60,642 nt of DNA from Larix sibirica (taxonomy: Eukaryota; Streptophyta; Pinopsida; Pinales; Pinaceae). The DNA lies in NCBI GenBank assembly GCA_004151065.3, contig NWUY0304601752.1:8727-69368 (forward strand). The letters run 5' to 3'. Position 1 is the stretch's first letter. Every line of letters begins with the position of its first letter. The translations under genes were made by a program, and so were the position numbers. The notes under the pieces were generated by a model. The model was not told the origin of the DNA. It made no database searches and worked only from the letters and a program-made list of their open reading frames with translations. This document shows positions 24,040 to 35,754 of the stretch, piece by piece.

Positions 24040-24200
24040 TAGTGTTCCGACTACCTAGCGGCGACTATGAATCTTGGATCGACTAGCGACAAAGAGCGGT
24101 CCTGTGGCATCGGCTGCATGGAATTGAGTGATCAACACCTGAATTAACTAGTGGCGAATAATCTTGGATAGAGTGAATTGAGTAGCGGGATCTAGCTATG
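24040..24200. repeat. Degenerate gactagcggc / gaattgagt repeat with dispersed copy B
   Basis: Words ctagcggcgac, ggatcgactagcgac (24,076-24,090), ctagtggcga and gaattgagt recur within 160 bp. Copy B shares ggatcgactagcg with copies at 18,821 and 38,047. Confidence 0.55.
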
Positions 24201-24209
24201 GAATCAAAA

Positions 24210-27200
24210 CCTTTCATCGAGTGATCAATTGTTAAATCAAGTACAATAGCATTTGGTTAAAATAAGAGGACCCATCGAGCGAAGCCCTCATACCTCGGGT
24301 GAGGGAAAAAAGGCATTAAATTGATGCAAAAAATGCCAACTATACGCTATTATTGTAAATGGATTCTTTTATGAGTAGTGAAATCAAAATTTATTGAATC
24401 TGACTCGATCTCTAGTGTATTATATCGTAAGTAAAAAGAATCTAAGTTTCTCGCATGGGTAACGGTGTCCGCTGAGTTTCAGGCGCGGAATATAATTATC
24501 GGTCCCATACCGTAAGTCAACGGCTAGGGAAGAGATGCTAACGCGCCCTGAAAGAAGGAAAAGGCTCTGCTCTCCGTAATCTGACTGAAACCTTGGCATG
24601 GTGAAAAGCGAAAAGCTCCGTTGCAGCCGTCGATCGCTAGCCGGGGATCACGAGAGCTTTTATCGGGGGATCATCCTGCGTAGGACTTGAGTTATCCAAG
24701 GCAGGAGGTACTCGAGCGTGTTGTAGGGCCTACCTTATCCTGACCTCCTTTCTTTCTAAGGCGATGTTGGGCAGACGATACTACCGGGAGTGTGGATACT
24801 CTCCCTATCCAGCGAAGAGAAAATCTTCTATGACTAGTTAGCTCCCTCCCTAACCTTCCATATATTTTCTTTTCCCTCCCTCGGATTAGTTGAACACTGT
24901 CCATCCTGAACTTCCATCCGGGGGGACCTAACTAATTACCTTGCTGGACCATGGGCTGGAGAATACTATATAACAATCGGGGCCCACAACAGCTTCTTGC
25001 CCTTATTCTAGTTGTCGTCTACTCCTGATGGTGCTTTCCTGCCTATTTTGTTTGCACCAGCCAGACATCTCTTGCTTATCCTTTCAACCAAACCCTGGCT
25101 GGACGACATCCCACACACCAATGGCTGGCCATAAACGCACCAACCTGCTTGCTGGCTTATCTTACTGGCTGAAAGGGGACCGGGAGGCGATTAATGGCAG
25201 ATCAAGTTACGACGGACGCTTCAGCTATAATGGAAAATCAAGTCGGGACGGACCCATCTTCGGGTTATACGGTTGGACGGATAGAGACCTGGCTAGAAGG
25301 GGAGCGGCTAGGTAGAGACGTCCAGCGTTCGAGTGTAATGCGTTGATAAGCTGCTGACGCGAGTCATAGCAATTGGGCAGCTGTAAAGCAATGGATAAGG
25401 TGGGTTTTTCAAATGAAAAATCCAAAACATATGCCCGCCTCACAAATGAAAGCAAAGTTCGCACTTCATAATACCCCCCCCAATAATTCAATACTTAGGG
25501 CCTAATTTGAAAAAGGTCTCTTAACTCCGTCGTCTTTTATATAATAATAAGTTTGCTATATCTTAAGCTCAATAAAGTAGGGCTTTTAAAGGTGCGAAGC
25601 GCTTTACTGAGGTAGGAGGGCGAAGAGTAATTTACCCGTGTATTTTTTTATGCTTCCGCTGTTTACTTTCCAGCTATATGTGTGATTACTGCTATGTTAA
25701 TAATTTCATTTATGCAATTAAATATAAGTTTTGTTATGTTGATAACATAAGTAAAACAATCACTTAGGGTTGGGAATTTATACAAGAATAACAAGAATAA
25801 GCAGCAAAATAAGGCTTTTTAATCGGATTTTCGTGAGAGGAGTCAGGGTCTGGCCACTAATAAGTTATTCTGTTCAGACAGGTCCAACTGTAGAAGGTAT
25901 GATTTCAGCATCAGCTGAGGGGTTCCCTTCAATATTGACAGCTACAGGATTGGCTTTGAAAACACTTACACTTACCAGCTAGTTCGGAAACAGGGAGACG
26001 TTCACCCCATGCTTCAGCCCAACCTTAACTGCACTCCTTTCTTATCATGCACCACGCCCCTAACCTAAATAACGTGAAACCGAACGGGAAAGGCTGGCTG
26101 GCTTTCAATTACTCGGAAAGCAGAGCGACCGCCCTATATTATATTTATTTCCTTGGCTCTGGCCAGCGAGTTCGGGAATATCTCACTCGAATAACGAGCG
26201 AGAATGCATGGATCTTTCACCAGGAAAGGGTAGGAGTAGGTTGGGAATAGGCTAGGCTGGGAAGAATTGGGAAATAGGTAGCTGGGAATATCTATGTATA
26301 AAGCTGAGCTGGCTGGTGGGATGAAGTTGTAAAATGCCAGGTGGCTGTAGCGTAACTTAAAGGCCTTATCTGAGTAATCTATAATGCGTGCTACTGGCGC
26401 GTTCTAAGTAAGTTTTGTTTAGAGAGCTGGGTTTCCACGTAACGCGAGCAATCAAAAGGCAGGCAGGTCAGTTATAAGCGTAGGCCAGACAGAAACCACT
26501 TCGGCCAGCTTCAACGCGCTGTCTCGCCCCGTATACCCCGGCATTAGGGTCATTACATTGGGCATATAAATGTTATTTTGTGACTAATAAACTTATACAT
26601 TTTAGGCCCTTCGAACCAATAGCTGCTTGGTGCCGGACACATGTGGTCTTAACTTAATAGGTCAGGTACTTACCGGCCAGGTATTATAAGGGATATTCGT
26701 AGCTAGATGATCTATCTATTTCTTCCAGTTGGATTGAGATCTGTCTTTTGAAGAACTATCTATGGTTCCATATCCATTTATGTTGCCGTTGATTGAACCC
26801 CCGAATCATCACCAAATATGGGATAGCATAATATCATAAGTAACGAAGAATAGAAAATATGAAGTTGATCGAGCTTGCTTGCGCATTCTATCTAAGTGCG
26901 AGACGAGCCTGCTGCACCACCCTGATTTTAGAAATTATTCGATAACAATACATATTACATATATAATAGCGAAATCCAAAATTACCTTATAATGATGTCT
27001 TGATAATTCCTTTCGTCATCGAAATCTAACCGGGGGTATAAGGTTAATAAAAATTACCTATTCATCGCAGCAATATGAAATGAGCAAGAGAATATATCTG
27101 CTCATGCTTTCGGGGTGGAGAAGCAAGCAAATAGATCAGCCCTCCCGGTCAGGCCATGTAGATCCCAACAAATAAATTAGATCTCGACCAATACGACCCC

Positions 27201-29910
27201 GACCAATCGTTATACCCATTCTACTAAATCATAGTACCGGTTAAAAAAAAAGAGCCAAGACACCAGGGAGATATAGATAGAAATAGAGCAATTGAGAAGA
27301 TATAGAGTCAGAACGGGCGGAAATCAAAAGGGCAATGGCTTGCTCACCTTCCCAGGATCTCCGGAGGCCGAACAACGCAAGTAAGCGACAGCACTTGTTT
27401 CGGCTTGCCCCGAACAGTTTTTGGAGTTACCCAGAAGGGTCGTCACCCAGTGAACCCCCTCATCCTGGCTGGTCACGAAATAGCTCGAATGTTTTGGGAG
27501 ATTTGAATCGATCAACGATATTCAATATATAGTTTGTTTTACAGCTGTTAGGAAAGGGTCGGGCAACAAATGGTCATATATATTAGGCTTCCATCCCTGA
27601 CGTGAAAGAAAGGTTTCACTTCCTTACCCTTTGACGATGCATTTCTTATGTATGATAGTAGATGGGCATTTGTGCGTACCAACCTAAAATAAAATTCAAA
27701 CTAACCAAAAACAAACTCCTACCCTACCTACTACCCGATATGAATTGCTGGAAGGCGACCCGGACGAACCCTTATTGGTCAGCCAGCAATAGAGCGTTTT
27801 TTCCAAACGCGCCCGCTCCCCCTAGTACATATCTCTGACCGGCCTCGCATGTCTCACCCGTTGCAGGAAAAAAAGCCACCTACCCCAACAATCTAGCGTT
27901 CCTGCAGGCGAGGGGCCAGATCTTTTTACTTTGGCGAGATTACCGGGATACCAAAGATATCCCCCGTTGCTGGGAATCAAGTCGTTCCGGGGTGGACTAT
28001 TTTAGATTATATTATTAAAAGGGCCTTGTGCGATTGGTTCAACGGTCGATGCACCGGATCGATATAGCAGAAGAATACTACTGAAGCGTAGAGGCAGCGC
28101 CAAATGGTCGTGGTGGGGATCATGGGTTCCCGCCTTCTGATCTAACTTCCGCAGCTTAACTTCAATATGGATGGGACTCTCAGTTAGTTCGTAGGTCCTT
28201 TGAAACAACAGTTCGTAGACCCGCCTCCTCCACTGAAGAAGAACTAACCATGGGTTCATCACTTGCTGGAAATCTATGATATAAATCTTAATTTGTATCG
28301 TCGGAGTATTAATGTGTTTTTAGAATGAATGAAATTCAACATTGCTTCGTCTTGGTCGCATCGAATGGTTCAGCGCAGGTACCACCTTGAACCTAGCATC
28401 ATCCTAAATAAAAAGGGACCGAGCCGTACTCTGAGTTCTTCGGCAGTTCAATAATAACCTTGCAAGGGGAGGGTTGAAAAACACTTCATCATGCTTCGTC
28501 TTGGTTAAACATTACCCAAGTAAACCGGGTGAGACATCAGTGGAATAGCCGCTGTACATATCTATTGTTAAGCTTTGTGTTGTGCCGTTAGCTTTCATTC
28601 TACTTAGATAGACTGGTGGGTCCATCGCTTGCCATAAGCCTTGTGTCGGGTCCGTTTACTTACTAAATAAAGGTATAGAAAGCCTTGTTCAGGAAAGGAT
28701 GGAACAACAAACTCATTCGTAGGCCATGCCAACCCAAGATGGAGCCACGATCAAGTTGCTTGGGGTAATTTCCTTAGCGCATCGACCTTACTAATATCAC
28801 CCTGCAGTCAATTAAGCCACTGCTTCGGGGCGGAATCAAAAGCCTTTTTTACATTATCGTCTTCGCCTTGCGCCATTCACGTGATCTTATTTGGTGGTTT
28901 ACCGGGTCTCAACACTTATCTTCTGCTCTATTTTTTTGTAGGTTCTCTGTGTGCGCCCCCTCACTTCTCCGGATGGGTCTGGGAATGAAGGAATAAGCCA
29001 TTCTTTGCTTCGCATGCTGTGTAGTGAGTTGCTTGTGTTGCTGCGTGTGTGTGGGGTGGGTCCTGCATCGTGGGGATAAAAGGAGCAGTAAAGATGCCTT
29101 ACGATATAAATAAGGCGGGATATAGACGGTATAGCAGGGCTATATGCAGGAGAGATCCCTTACGATAATACCAGGTGGTACTAATGGATAGATTACCCCT
29201 GTTATGAATCATTCATTGTGTAGATTCCCCTTGTTATGAATCCAACCAATAGGGGGGGTACTCCTGTTTCATTGAATTAGTCTGAGTCTCAATGACTAGC
29301 TTCGCTTGACCTTGATGGGATTATGTTTAACCATACCTATTTCTTTTTCTGGTGGGAGAAGGTTCACCTGGTGGATCTTTATCTATGGATGGTGGGATAA
29401 AGCTTTCACCTTCACTCCCTTTTCTAGTTTTTGATAAGCTTTCACCCTGATCTCGTTTCAGTAGGTCAAAGAACTATGAAATTCCCATGCCATTGGTTGT
29501 ATCTCTTTCTATTGCTTGGTTGTATCGATGGCAGTGATGGATAGATGCTTGGCAAGCTATTTATCAAGCAAGAGTATGTTTCGGGTTAGCCCTTTTGTCT
29601 GTTCCAACATCCCGGTAAGACCATTCGTTCAGTTATTCCCTGGATAAGGACTGGCATGCCTGTCCTGTGTATAACCTTGGGTATGATACAAGAAATGCCT
29701 GGCCTTCATGGAGTGAGCGTAATCGCTCCATGTTCCTTCGCCTCTATCAAGGGTTATTCTATTATCCGCCCCCTCCCCTTCTGTCTGTCAATGACTGAAT
29801 CTTCCAACCAATGTACTAGTAGCAGTGCCAGTTATAAATACCAATGTGCAAAAGGTAGGAACAGGCTAGTAGTATGTACCAATCCCAACTCGGTCATTAA
29901 CTGGATTTGG
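24210..29910. other. Long stretch without recognisable genes
   Basis: No mitochondrial, plastid or nuclear gene recognised. A G/C-rich segment at about 24,450-24,660 has the look of structured non-coding DNA but no definable RNA. The motif ggtgcgaagcgcttt at 25,590 resembles plant mitochondrial spacer motifs. An 86-codon frame at 28,002-28,262 (minus) has no known domain. Short gga/gct word reuse (ctggctgg) occurs around 26,090-26,330. Confidence 0.35.
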
Positions 29911-29919
29911 ATCTATATT

Positions 29920-30470
29920 TGGATCTGCGCCTGGAGGATCTTAAACTAGAGGATATGGGACTGGATGATCTGAAATTGGATCTTCAACCACAGATAGGGC
30001 CTCTGCCTTTGTCTTTGCCTTAGGTACTGCTTATGGAATTCGATCTGGAACCAGGCAAAGGGAAGTCGGGATTGGTGAGGATGCTCTTGGAACTGCTATT
30101 GTAAAGGCTGGAAATTATCCTGGTTATGCTAATTATGCTACTTGGAATGAAGCTGGTTCAATTGGTGCTAGTTCAACAGGTTAGACTGGTTATGCTGGTA
30201 ATGAAACTGGGAATGCTCTTTAAAATGCAGCTTTTGCTGCTCCAGCCACTTATGGGAATGATCCTGGAATTGATCCTGCTTATTCAAATACTCTTGGAAC
30301 CGCTACTGCTCCTACCTTTCACTCTTACTAGACTGCTAGATATGTTCCTACTACAATTGGTCCTACTTAAACCACTACTTATCCTCTTGCTCACCTTGTT
30401 TATGCTAGTACTGCTAGTAGAAAAGCTACTCGTACTCCTACTACCCTTTTATGCTACTGGCTCTATAAGC
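29920..30470 (+). repeat. Three-phase Gly/Ala/Thr/Ser-coding repeat patch 8
   Basis: Begins with ggatttggatct and ggatctgcgcctggagg blocks, then a long run of gct/ggt/act/aat codons (for example PGYANYATWNEAGSIGASST, then AYSNTLGTATAPT) with scattered stops. Phase is retained across about 400 bp. In a shifted frame the same DNA is open for 115 Leu/Met-rich codons (30,126-30,473), a frame artefact. Among the best-preserved patches. Confidence 0.7.
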
Positions 30471-30479
30471 TAACTAAGC

Positions 30480-31385
30480 TATATAACTAAGCTCCTCACT
30501 AACTAAGCTATCGAACTAATATCACTCAACAAACACCTAGAAGCTATATAGAACCTTTTCTTTGCTTGCCACTATACTGGTAGGGCTCAAGGATAAACTC
30601 CCTAATCCAAAACCGGTTATAATGCTATTTATGTGTCTATAAAAAGCTTCAGCAAATAATCACCAGCGATAACAGGACCTATCAACAACCAAAACCCTAA
30701 AAAAAAACTTCTCCCTTTGGCTCCATCTTAACCTCCCTCACTCAGGGATCCATCACCAACTTAATCCCTAGCATTCAGGCTCTGACTACTTTATATAACC
30801 AGTGTAACCATCTCCATCATCAGGAGGAACTGGGTTAAGATCTAGAGCTGGAACTACTCCTGCCTATAGAACTACTACCACATGATCTTGAACAGGAACT
30901 ACTAGTACTCCAAAACATAAGCTCCTATAGAACTCAGCTACTTACACTTAAACTACCTTTGCTCCTATAGCTATCAATCTCATCTGGTACACTTCGTTAA
31001 GAACCTGCAACTACCTATCTATCTTTACCCTTGCTCCTTACCTCATGAGGGGACCATTACAGCATTAGGGGCTCAACTAAGCACTGATATTTATGCTATG
31101 ATTAGGAAGAAACAACCGGACATAGACCGATAGTTATTTATGCAACAACCAACTAGTGTTAATAACACCTACTGGCTGCCCTCAGATCCTATTTATTACC
31201 TATAAAAACCTGCATAAAATCCAACACATGGGTAAAACTACTGAACCAACCTCACCTGCTCCTGGTCGTCTTGCGTAATCAACAGCGTAATCATCATAAT
31301 ACACATCCTCTTTCATTTAGAAAAGCAGGGATCCGGCTCTCTCAATCTGGTAATTCAATTACGCTCCTAGGAATTGATGGCTGTA
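30480..31385. other. Stretch without recognisable genes
   Basis: Fragmented cct/act-rich sequence continuing the flavour of the preceding repeat (gaactactactcc words near 30,850-30,970). No gene. Confidence 0.35.
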
Positions 31386-31389
31386 ATTG

Positions 31390-31446
31390 ATTGAATGTGT
31401 CTTTCTGAGCCTTAGTGTTAGTTATTGAATGTGTCTTTCTGAGCCT
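31390..31446. repeat. Exact 23-bp direct repeat, period 34
   Basis: The block starting attgaatgtgtctttctg is identical at 31,390-31,412 and 31,424-31,446, separated by 11 bp. Confidence 0.9.
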
Positions 31447-31449
31447 ACC

Positions 31450-32330
31450 TAGTTCATGCTTTGAAATATAGGCTGTCTTCACCTGATTCATAGATGTGTT
31501 CACCTGTTTTACTACTCATATGGCCACCTTGCTAGCTAAAAACCCTATAACCTAGTAAGATTCTACCTCAATAAAACCTTCTCCAGCTCATGTTGTTCAC
31601 AGCTCTTTACATGTGAGTGCTTTCGTTATCCCATCCCAAACTACTACACCTAGCACTTCCCAGCCTGATCATGGTCACATCCCTCTTGTAACTAACTCAA
31701 TACAACCTACTTAGAACCTAACCATCCTAGGGTTACCTTTGATTAACCCTCACATGCTAATACTATTGCTTAGCTTGAACCCACATAAGAGACCTATCCT
31801 AAGTACATGCATATCTTCTCCTCCTCAAGACCCTCATCTGGTATAGCTCCTCCTTATAGGTCTCTTACCTCCTCTATCTTTATTGCTCCTAGGCTTAAAC
31901 CCTTGGGTTCTATCACCAGGAGTTATTTCAAACTCCCCTTATCCGAAGAATAGTTATATTATTCTCCGTTCCAACCTTTATCTCTTTTTATATAAAAGGA
32001 GATGCCAAAGCACATTTGCTTCAGTTTTACGCCATATGTGAATAACTTTAGTCCTAGCCTGATGTTATGGCTAAACTATTCTGTCATTCCCTATGAGATG
32101 AAGCCCTTTAATAGTTTGAAAACCTTCCTAAAGGCTCCCCTCTTTTGATGGCACCTTCCTTTACACGTTTAGCTTGGCTCCCGTTTAGGAGTCCACCGTA
32201 AACCCTACTACTATAAAGTAGGAAGAGTGAGAGTCTATCGTCAACCTCACTAATTACAAGTTATTTATTAAAGGGTCACCACTATGACCATTCCTTAAGT
32301 TTAGCTTCGTCACATTTTCATACGTGCCCT
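31450..32330. other. Stretch without recognisable genes
   Basis: May include the decayed C-terminal end of the integrase remnant that follows on the minus strand, but nothing is alignable by eye. Confidence 0.35.
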
Positions 32331-32344
32331 CAAAGTCGATCTTC

Positions 32345-33057
32345 AGATCAAGTTAGTGAAAAGTGAGCCCATAAAGTAGGATACAACTGAGTATGCCAAT
32401 CCCTACTAGAAGCAGCAACTATACACTTAAGGATGGTTATTAGGGTTTTGTTTTTTACTTCAGCTTTACCATTTCCTGAAGGGTAGTATAGATACTTTTT
32501 TAGTAATATTGTACTTGGCTAGTAACTTCCCCATATTAGTCAATCAAAACTAGGTACCATTGTCAATGATGATGGTATGAGGGACACTAAATATACAAAT
32601 AATATAATTAAAGATTAATTTGGAGATGATATTACATGTAATGGTGGTGAGTGGCATTGCCTCCACCCACTTGGTCAAGTAATTAGTTGCAATGAGAATA
32701 AACTTGTATCTGATAAAGCGTCATGGATTTGTCCAATAACGCCTAAACCCTATAGTGAAAAGGGCTAGGGTGATTCGATGGGAGTCAGGTGTCATAGGAT
32801 GGAACATAAATGAGATACTCATGGCATTGGCAAGCAGGACACTTCTTTACAAGAACTCTAATATTATTGCATATGGCAAGCCAATAGTAACCCATCTGAA
32901 GGATCTTTGTCAAGGTAGCCTAAGTAGTAAAGTGATCTACACACACTTCATCATGAGCTTCATGTAAGATAGCATCGGTCTCAAGATAATCTATGTAACG
33001 TAGGAGGATTCCATCAAAGCCATATTTATAAACAACTCCATCAATCCCTGAATTAAT
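32345..33057 (-). pseudogene. Ty3/gypsy integrase remnant (broken)
   Basis: This is a decayed retrotransposon integrase, normally an endonuclease/strand-transferase. Minus-strand translation gives, from 33,057 downward, YKYGFDGILLRYIDYLETDA, then ILHEAHDEVCVDHFTT and KILQMGYYW, then KKCPACQCH. This is the HHCC zinc-binding domain with both His and both Cys still visible. The catalytic core follows: FILIATNYLTKWVEAMPLTT, SVPHTIIIDNGT, LLAKYNITKK, and finally ILKCIVAASSRDWHTQLYPT. The first catalytic Asp (normally ATDYFTKW) is Asn here; the second (IIDNGT) remains. All three frames are used and several stops occur. No adjoining pol domain is present on this strand. Confidence 0.88.
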
Positions 33058-33060
33058 CCA

Positions 33061-33345
33061 TCCGGGCTCCTTCAAATGCTGATTTCAATGTTGGTTCAAC
33101 CACTGGTGATGCTTTTTGTGATGCTGTTTTTGCTGGAAATAATAATAATGTCAGTCTAACTGGTTATGTTTGGGCTGGGGCTTTTTACCCAGGAACTGTT
33201 GGTCGTTCTGCTGCTATAAATGCTCCTCTTGGAAATTACATTGGAACTGGTGCTTCTGGGGATGATGCTCCTTCAAATGCTGATGGAACTGCTTAGGTTC
33301 AACAACTGGGAATGCTGTTCCTTCAACTGCTCTTAAATAGAGGGA
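33061..33345 (+). repeat. Three-phase Gly/Ala/Thr-coding repeat patch 9
   Basis: Blocks gctccttcaaatgctgat and ggaactggtgcttctggg recur in one phase (peptides such as NYIGTGASGDDAPSNADGTA). It starts within a few bases of the 5' end of the integrase remnant, with no spacer. Confidence 0.7.
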
Positions 33346-33471
33346 AATAGAAGGTTTTTAGAGCCGAACAGGTGGACAAACTCCGTCGTATTATACATGT
33401 TATTATGTTTGTGATAAGATCTTAAGCTTTGGACAGAAGATACGAAAACAAGATACGAAAACATGGTGGTA

Positions 33472-33498
33472 AATTCACTAGTGAAAAGGTGGCCTATC
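33472..33498. repeat. Dispersed 27-bp repeat, copy 1
   Basis: attcactagtgaaaaggtgg followed by cctatc here matches attcacgagcgaaaaggtgg plus cctatc at 56,440-56,466, with two mismatches in 27 bp. A shorter version (gagggtggcctatgaa) lies near 56,576. Confidence 0.75.
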
Positions 33499-33499
33499 C

Positions 33500-34855
33500 C
33501 ATCCAGCCACCTATCCATCCCATCCGTCCCATCCAGCAAGACCAGCCAGCAAGCAAGCTTCGTACCAGCCATTGGGATTTGCACCCACCTCCTTCTAATC
33601 CTATATCCCCATCTCCTACTCTTTCCTATTCCTCCTCTCCCATTCTATTGCAGGCAATAGGTTATTCTCAACAAGCATGATGGGTATGTGGTTTATCCTT
33701 TTGGTTCCTGTTGATGCAAAATCTAGAGGCCTAGTGATTGCAAGGTAAAATCGACCACTTATACTTGCATGACTAGAAATTCCTTCTAGGTCGGTACCTC
33801 TCCTAATCAAGCAACCTACTCCCTATTGTGTGCACCAATGGGTCATAATCATGCCACATAGGATAACAACCTCTTAGGTAAGTGCACTATGCTAGCACTC
33901 TATCCAAGGTCAAGCATCCAATCAAACTGAGCCATCCATATGTCCATAAAATATAACCAAGGGACTAGGAGACCTAGCGCTATCCTAGCTAGGGGAAAGT
34001 ACTTTGAAAATAACCCCAAAAGCTAACATTTTGAACATGCAAGGAATTAATGGATGAGAGGGAATGGATAAGGGGATACATGGATAAGTAGGCCCTTAAG
34101 CTTCATAAGAGGTATGTGTAGAATTTTGATTTATTGCAATCTATACTTTATTACTAACAGCACCGCTCACCAGCCATACAGCGATCAACACAACAGTTCA
34201 CTCAACTCGAGGACCCCGCTGCATTGTATAATAAGGTCGAACACAGGACTCAAGCATGGAACAAACAACCAAGCAAGTTTACCCTTCCCTTTCACTGAAG
34301 ATTGATGTGCTTCACAAGGTGGGAAATTACCAGCATCTCAGCTCTTGCCCCTGTCTTTCCTGCTTCATGCCATAATGGTCAAGAGAAGAAACTGCTACGG
34401 GTGTTTTAGGTAGATCAACTTCAATTGGATTTGGATCTGCTGGCCGTTCTCTTGGGGGGGCGCCTAACCTGGGCTGCTAAGTAAGGATAGATGTGTTCTA
34501 TGGGCTCTCTGTACGCCTTTATCGGGACTGAATAACAGACAGATGGCAAGACGGTAACGGGATGTGCCTTTCAATTTTATAGCTGGCGTAGAGTCTTGGT
34601 TATTAAGAATTGATAGTCCAGAGCGCAGCGTTTGCTTTAAGCCCCGGCATTGCGTCTCTTCATGTGTCCTGCTCCTAGAAGACAGGACCTTGCTTTATAT
34701 ACTATGCATTGATCCTTTCCATAGCGGTCAGTTTTACCAGCATCAAAGCAAGCATAGGCATCACCATCAGTTTAAGTTGTTTACTCAGCAGTTTAATGGA
34801 TTTAATAACTAATAGCAACTAGAAACAGGGGTTTAATAAGCCATTGCAGAGGTTT
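33500..34855. other. Stretch without recognisable genes
   Basis: A short three-phase block (ggatttggatctgctggc) is present near 34,428-34,445. An 82-codon frame at 34,564-34,812 ends with a His/Gln-rich stretch (YQHQSKHRHHHQFKLFTQQ), which could be a gag tail of the following element. This is unconfirmed. Confidence 0.35.
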
Positions 34856-34877
34856 TTGAGTAAGTTTTATATTTGGA

Positions 34878-35655
34878 TGCAGAGGAAGGGGAGGCAGAGG
34901 CAGGCTTAGTTACACCAGACCTAGGCTTATTACATGGGTCCTACCTACACCTGAAAAAACATATCAAAATAGAGCAGCCCAGCCTATTACCATGGGCCGC
35001 TGAAGAAAAACACTGTCAACATTGGGGCAGAGGACAGTCCCAAGATGGCTATAATGGGATATTCTTGGGATGAGCACATAGTTGTCGAGGTGGTAGCTCT
35101 GCTCAAGGACTATGCAGATCTGTTCCCGTATAATTGTATAGGGAATGAGGCCTATTCCTTTACTGATGGTTTCTCAGGGTCTCACCAGACGAGGAGGACA
35201 ATAACAATACCACTTTTGCTACAGAATGGGGATCCTACGCATATAATGTGATGCCCTTTGGCCTCAAGAACACTAAAACAGTGCTTTAAAGGATTGTCGT
35301 TGAGGCATTCCAAGATTACATCCATAAGTTGATTGAAGTATATCTATATGATTGGACTGTGTATAGTTTGTGAAAAGATCATGTTGCTTTATTAATACTT
35401 ATGTTTGAAAGGTGCGGGCAAATGCAACTTTCACTGAATATTAATAAATGTATCTTTTGTGCTCCATTTGGGGTACTGCTTGGGTTGTATGTCGGGAAGG
35501 CTTGTTAGTGAATCCTGCTAAGTTTGTCATCATTGTGAATCTGCCACCGCCAGAGACTGTCCCATTGGTGCGGTCGACTTTAGGACATACTGGGTCTTAC
35601 CGCCCGGTTACCCATAACTATGCAGAGCTGACAACATAGATGGAAGATTTGTTGC
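34878..35655 (+). pseudogene. Ty3/gypsy reverse transcriptase remnant (broken, internally deleted)
   Basis: Similar to the RT at 1,337 but clearly a different copy. The upstream part YSWDEHIVVEVVALLKDYAD (35,057 on) is the region before RT. Then the sequence jumps to YSFTDGFSGSHQ, missing the N-terminal RT blocks. It continues TTFATEWGSYAYNVMPFGLKN, FQDYIHKLIEVYLYDWTVYS, LSLNINKCIFCAPFGVLLG, LVNPAKFVIIVNLPPPETV and RSTLGHTGSYR. In-frame stops lie at 35,287-35,289 and 35,371-35,373. A frameshift lies near 35,480. The YLDD palm motif reads YLYD (35,341-35,352), explained by one substitution (gat to tat). The RNase H domain is missing. Confidence 0.92.
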
Positions 35656-35754
35656 AGAAGGATGTGCAATTCATTTGGACGGCGGACTGTGCTCCTCATG
35701 TTCCAGAGACTCATGTTTTTTATATTCTTTTTTTTGTTTTTTTTTTCTCGAGTG

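Noticed and set aside
24421-24436. tatatcgtaagtaaaa, promoter-like
   Set aside because: Departs from the consensus after cgtaag and has no gene or RNA downstream that I can identify.
24450-24660. GC-rich segment that could be part of a group II intron
   Set aside because: No convincing domain V hairpin, no flanking exon and no bulged-A domain VI could be found by eye.
28395-28440. gagccgtactctgag, reminiscent of intron domain V
   Set aside because: The complementary ...gtacggttc half is absent.
30126-30473. 115-codon Leu-rich frame resembling a membrane protein
   Set aside because: Same cause: a frame shift of the gct/ggt/act repeat gives Leu/Met/Val codons over its whole length.
31794-31802. 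cataagaga, a match to the plant mitochondrial CRTA promoter nonamer
   Set aside because: About one match per strand pair is expected by chance in 60 kb, there is no A/T-rich upstream box, and no gene follows. A second chance match lies on minus at 11,479-11,487.
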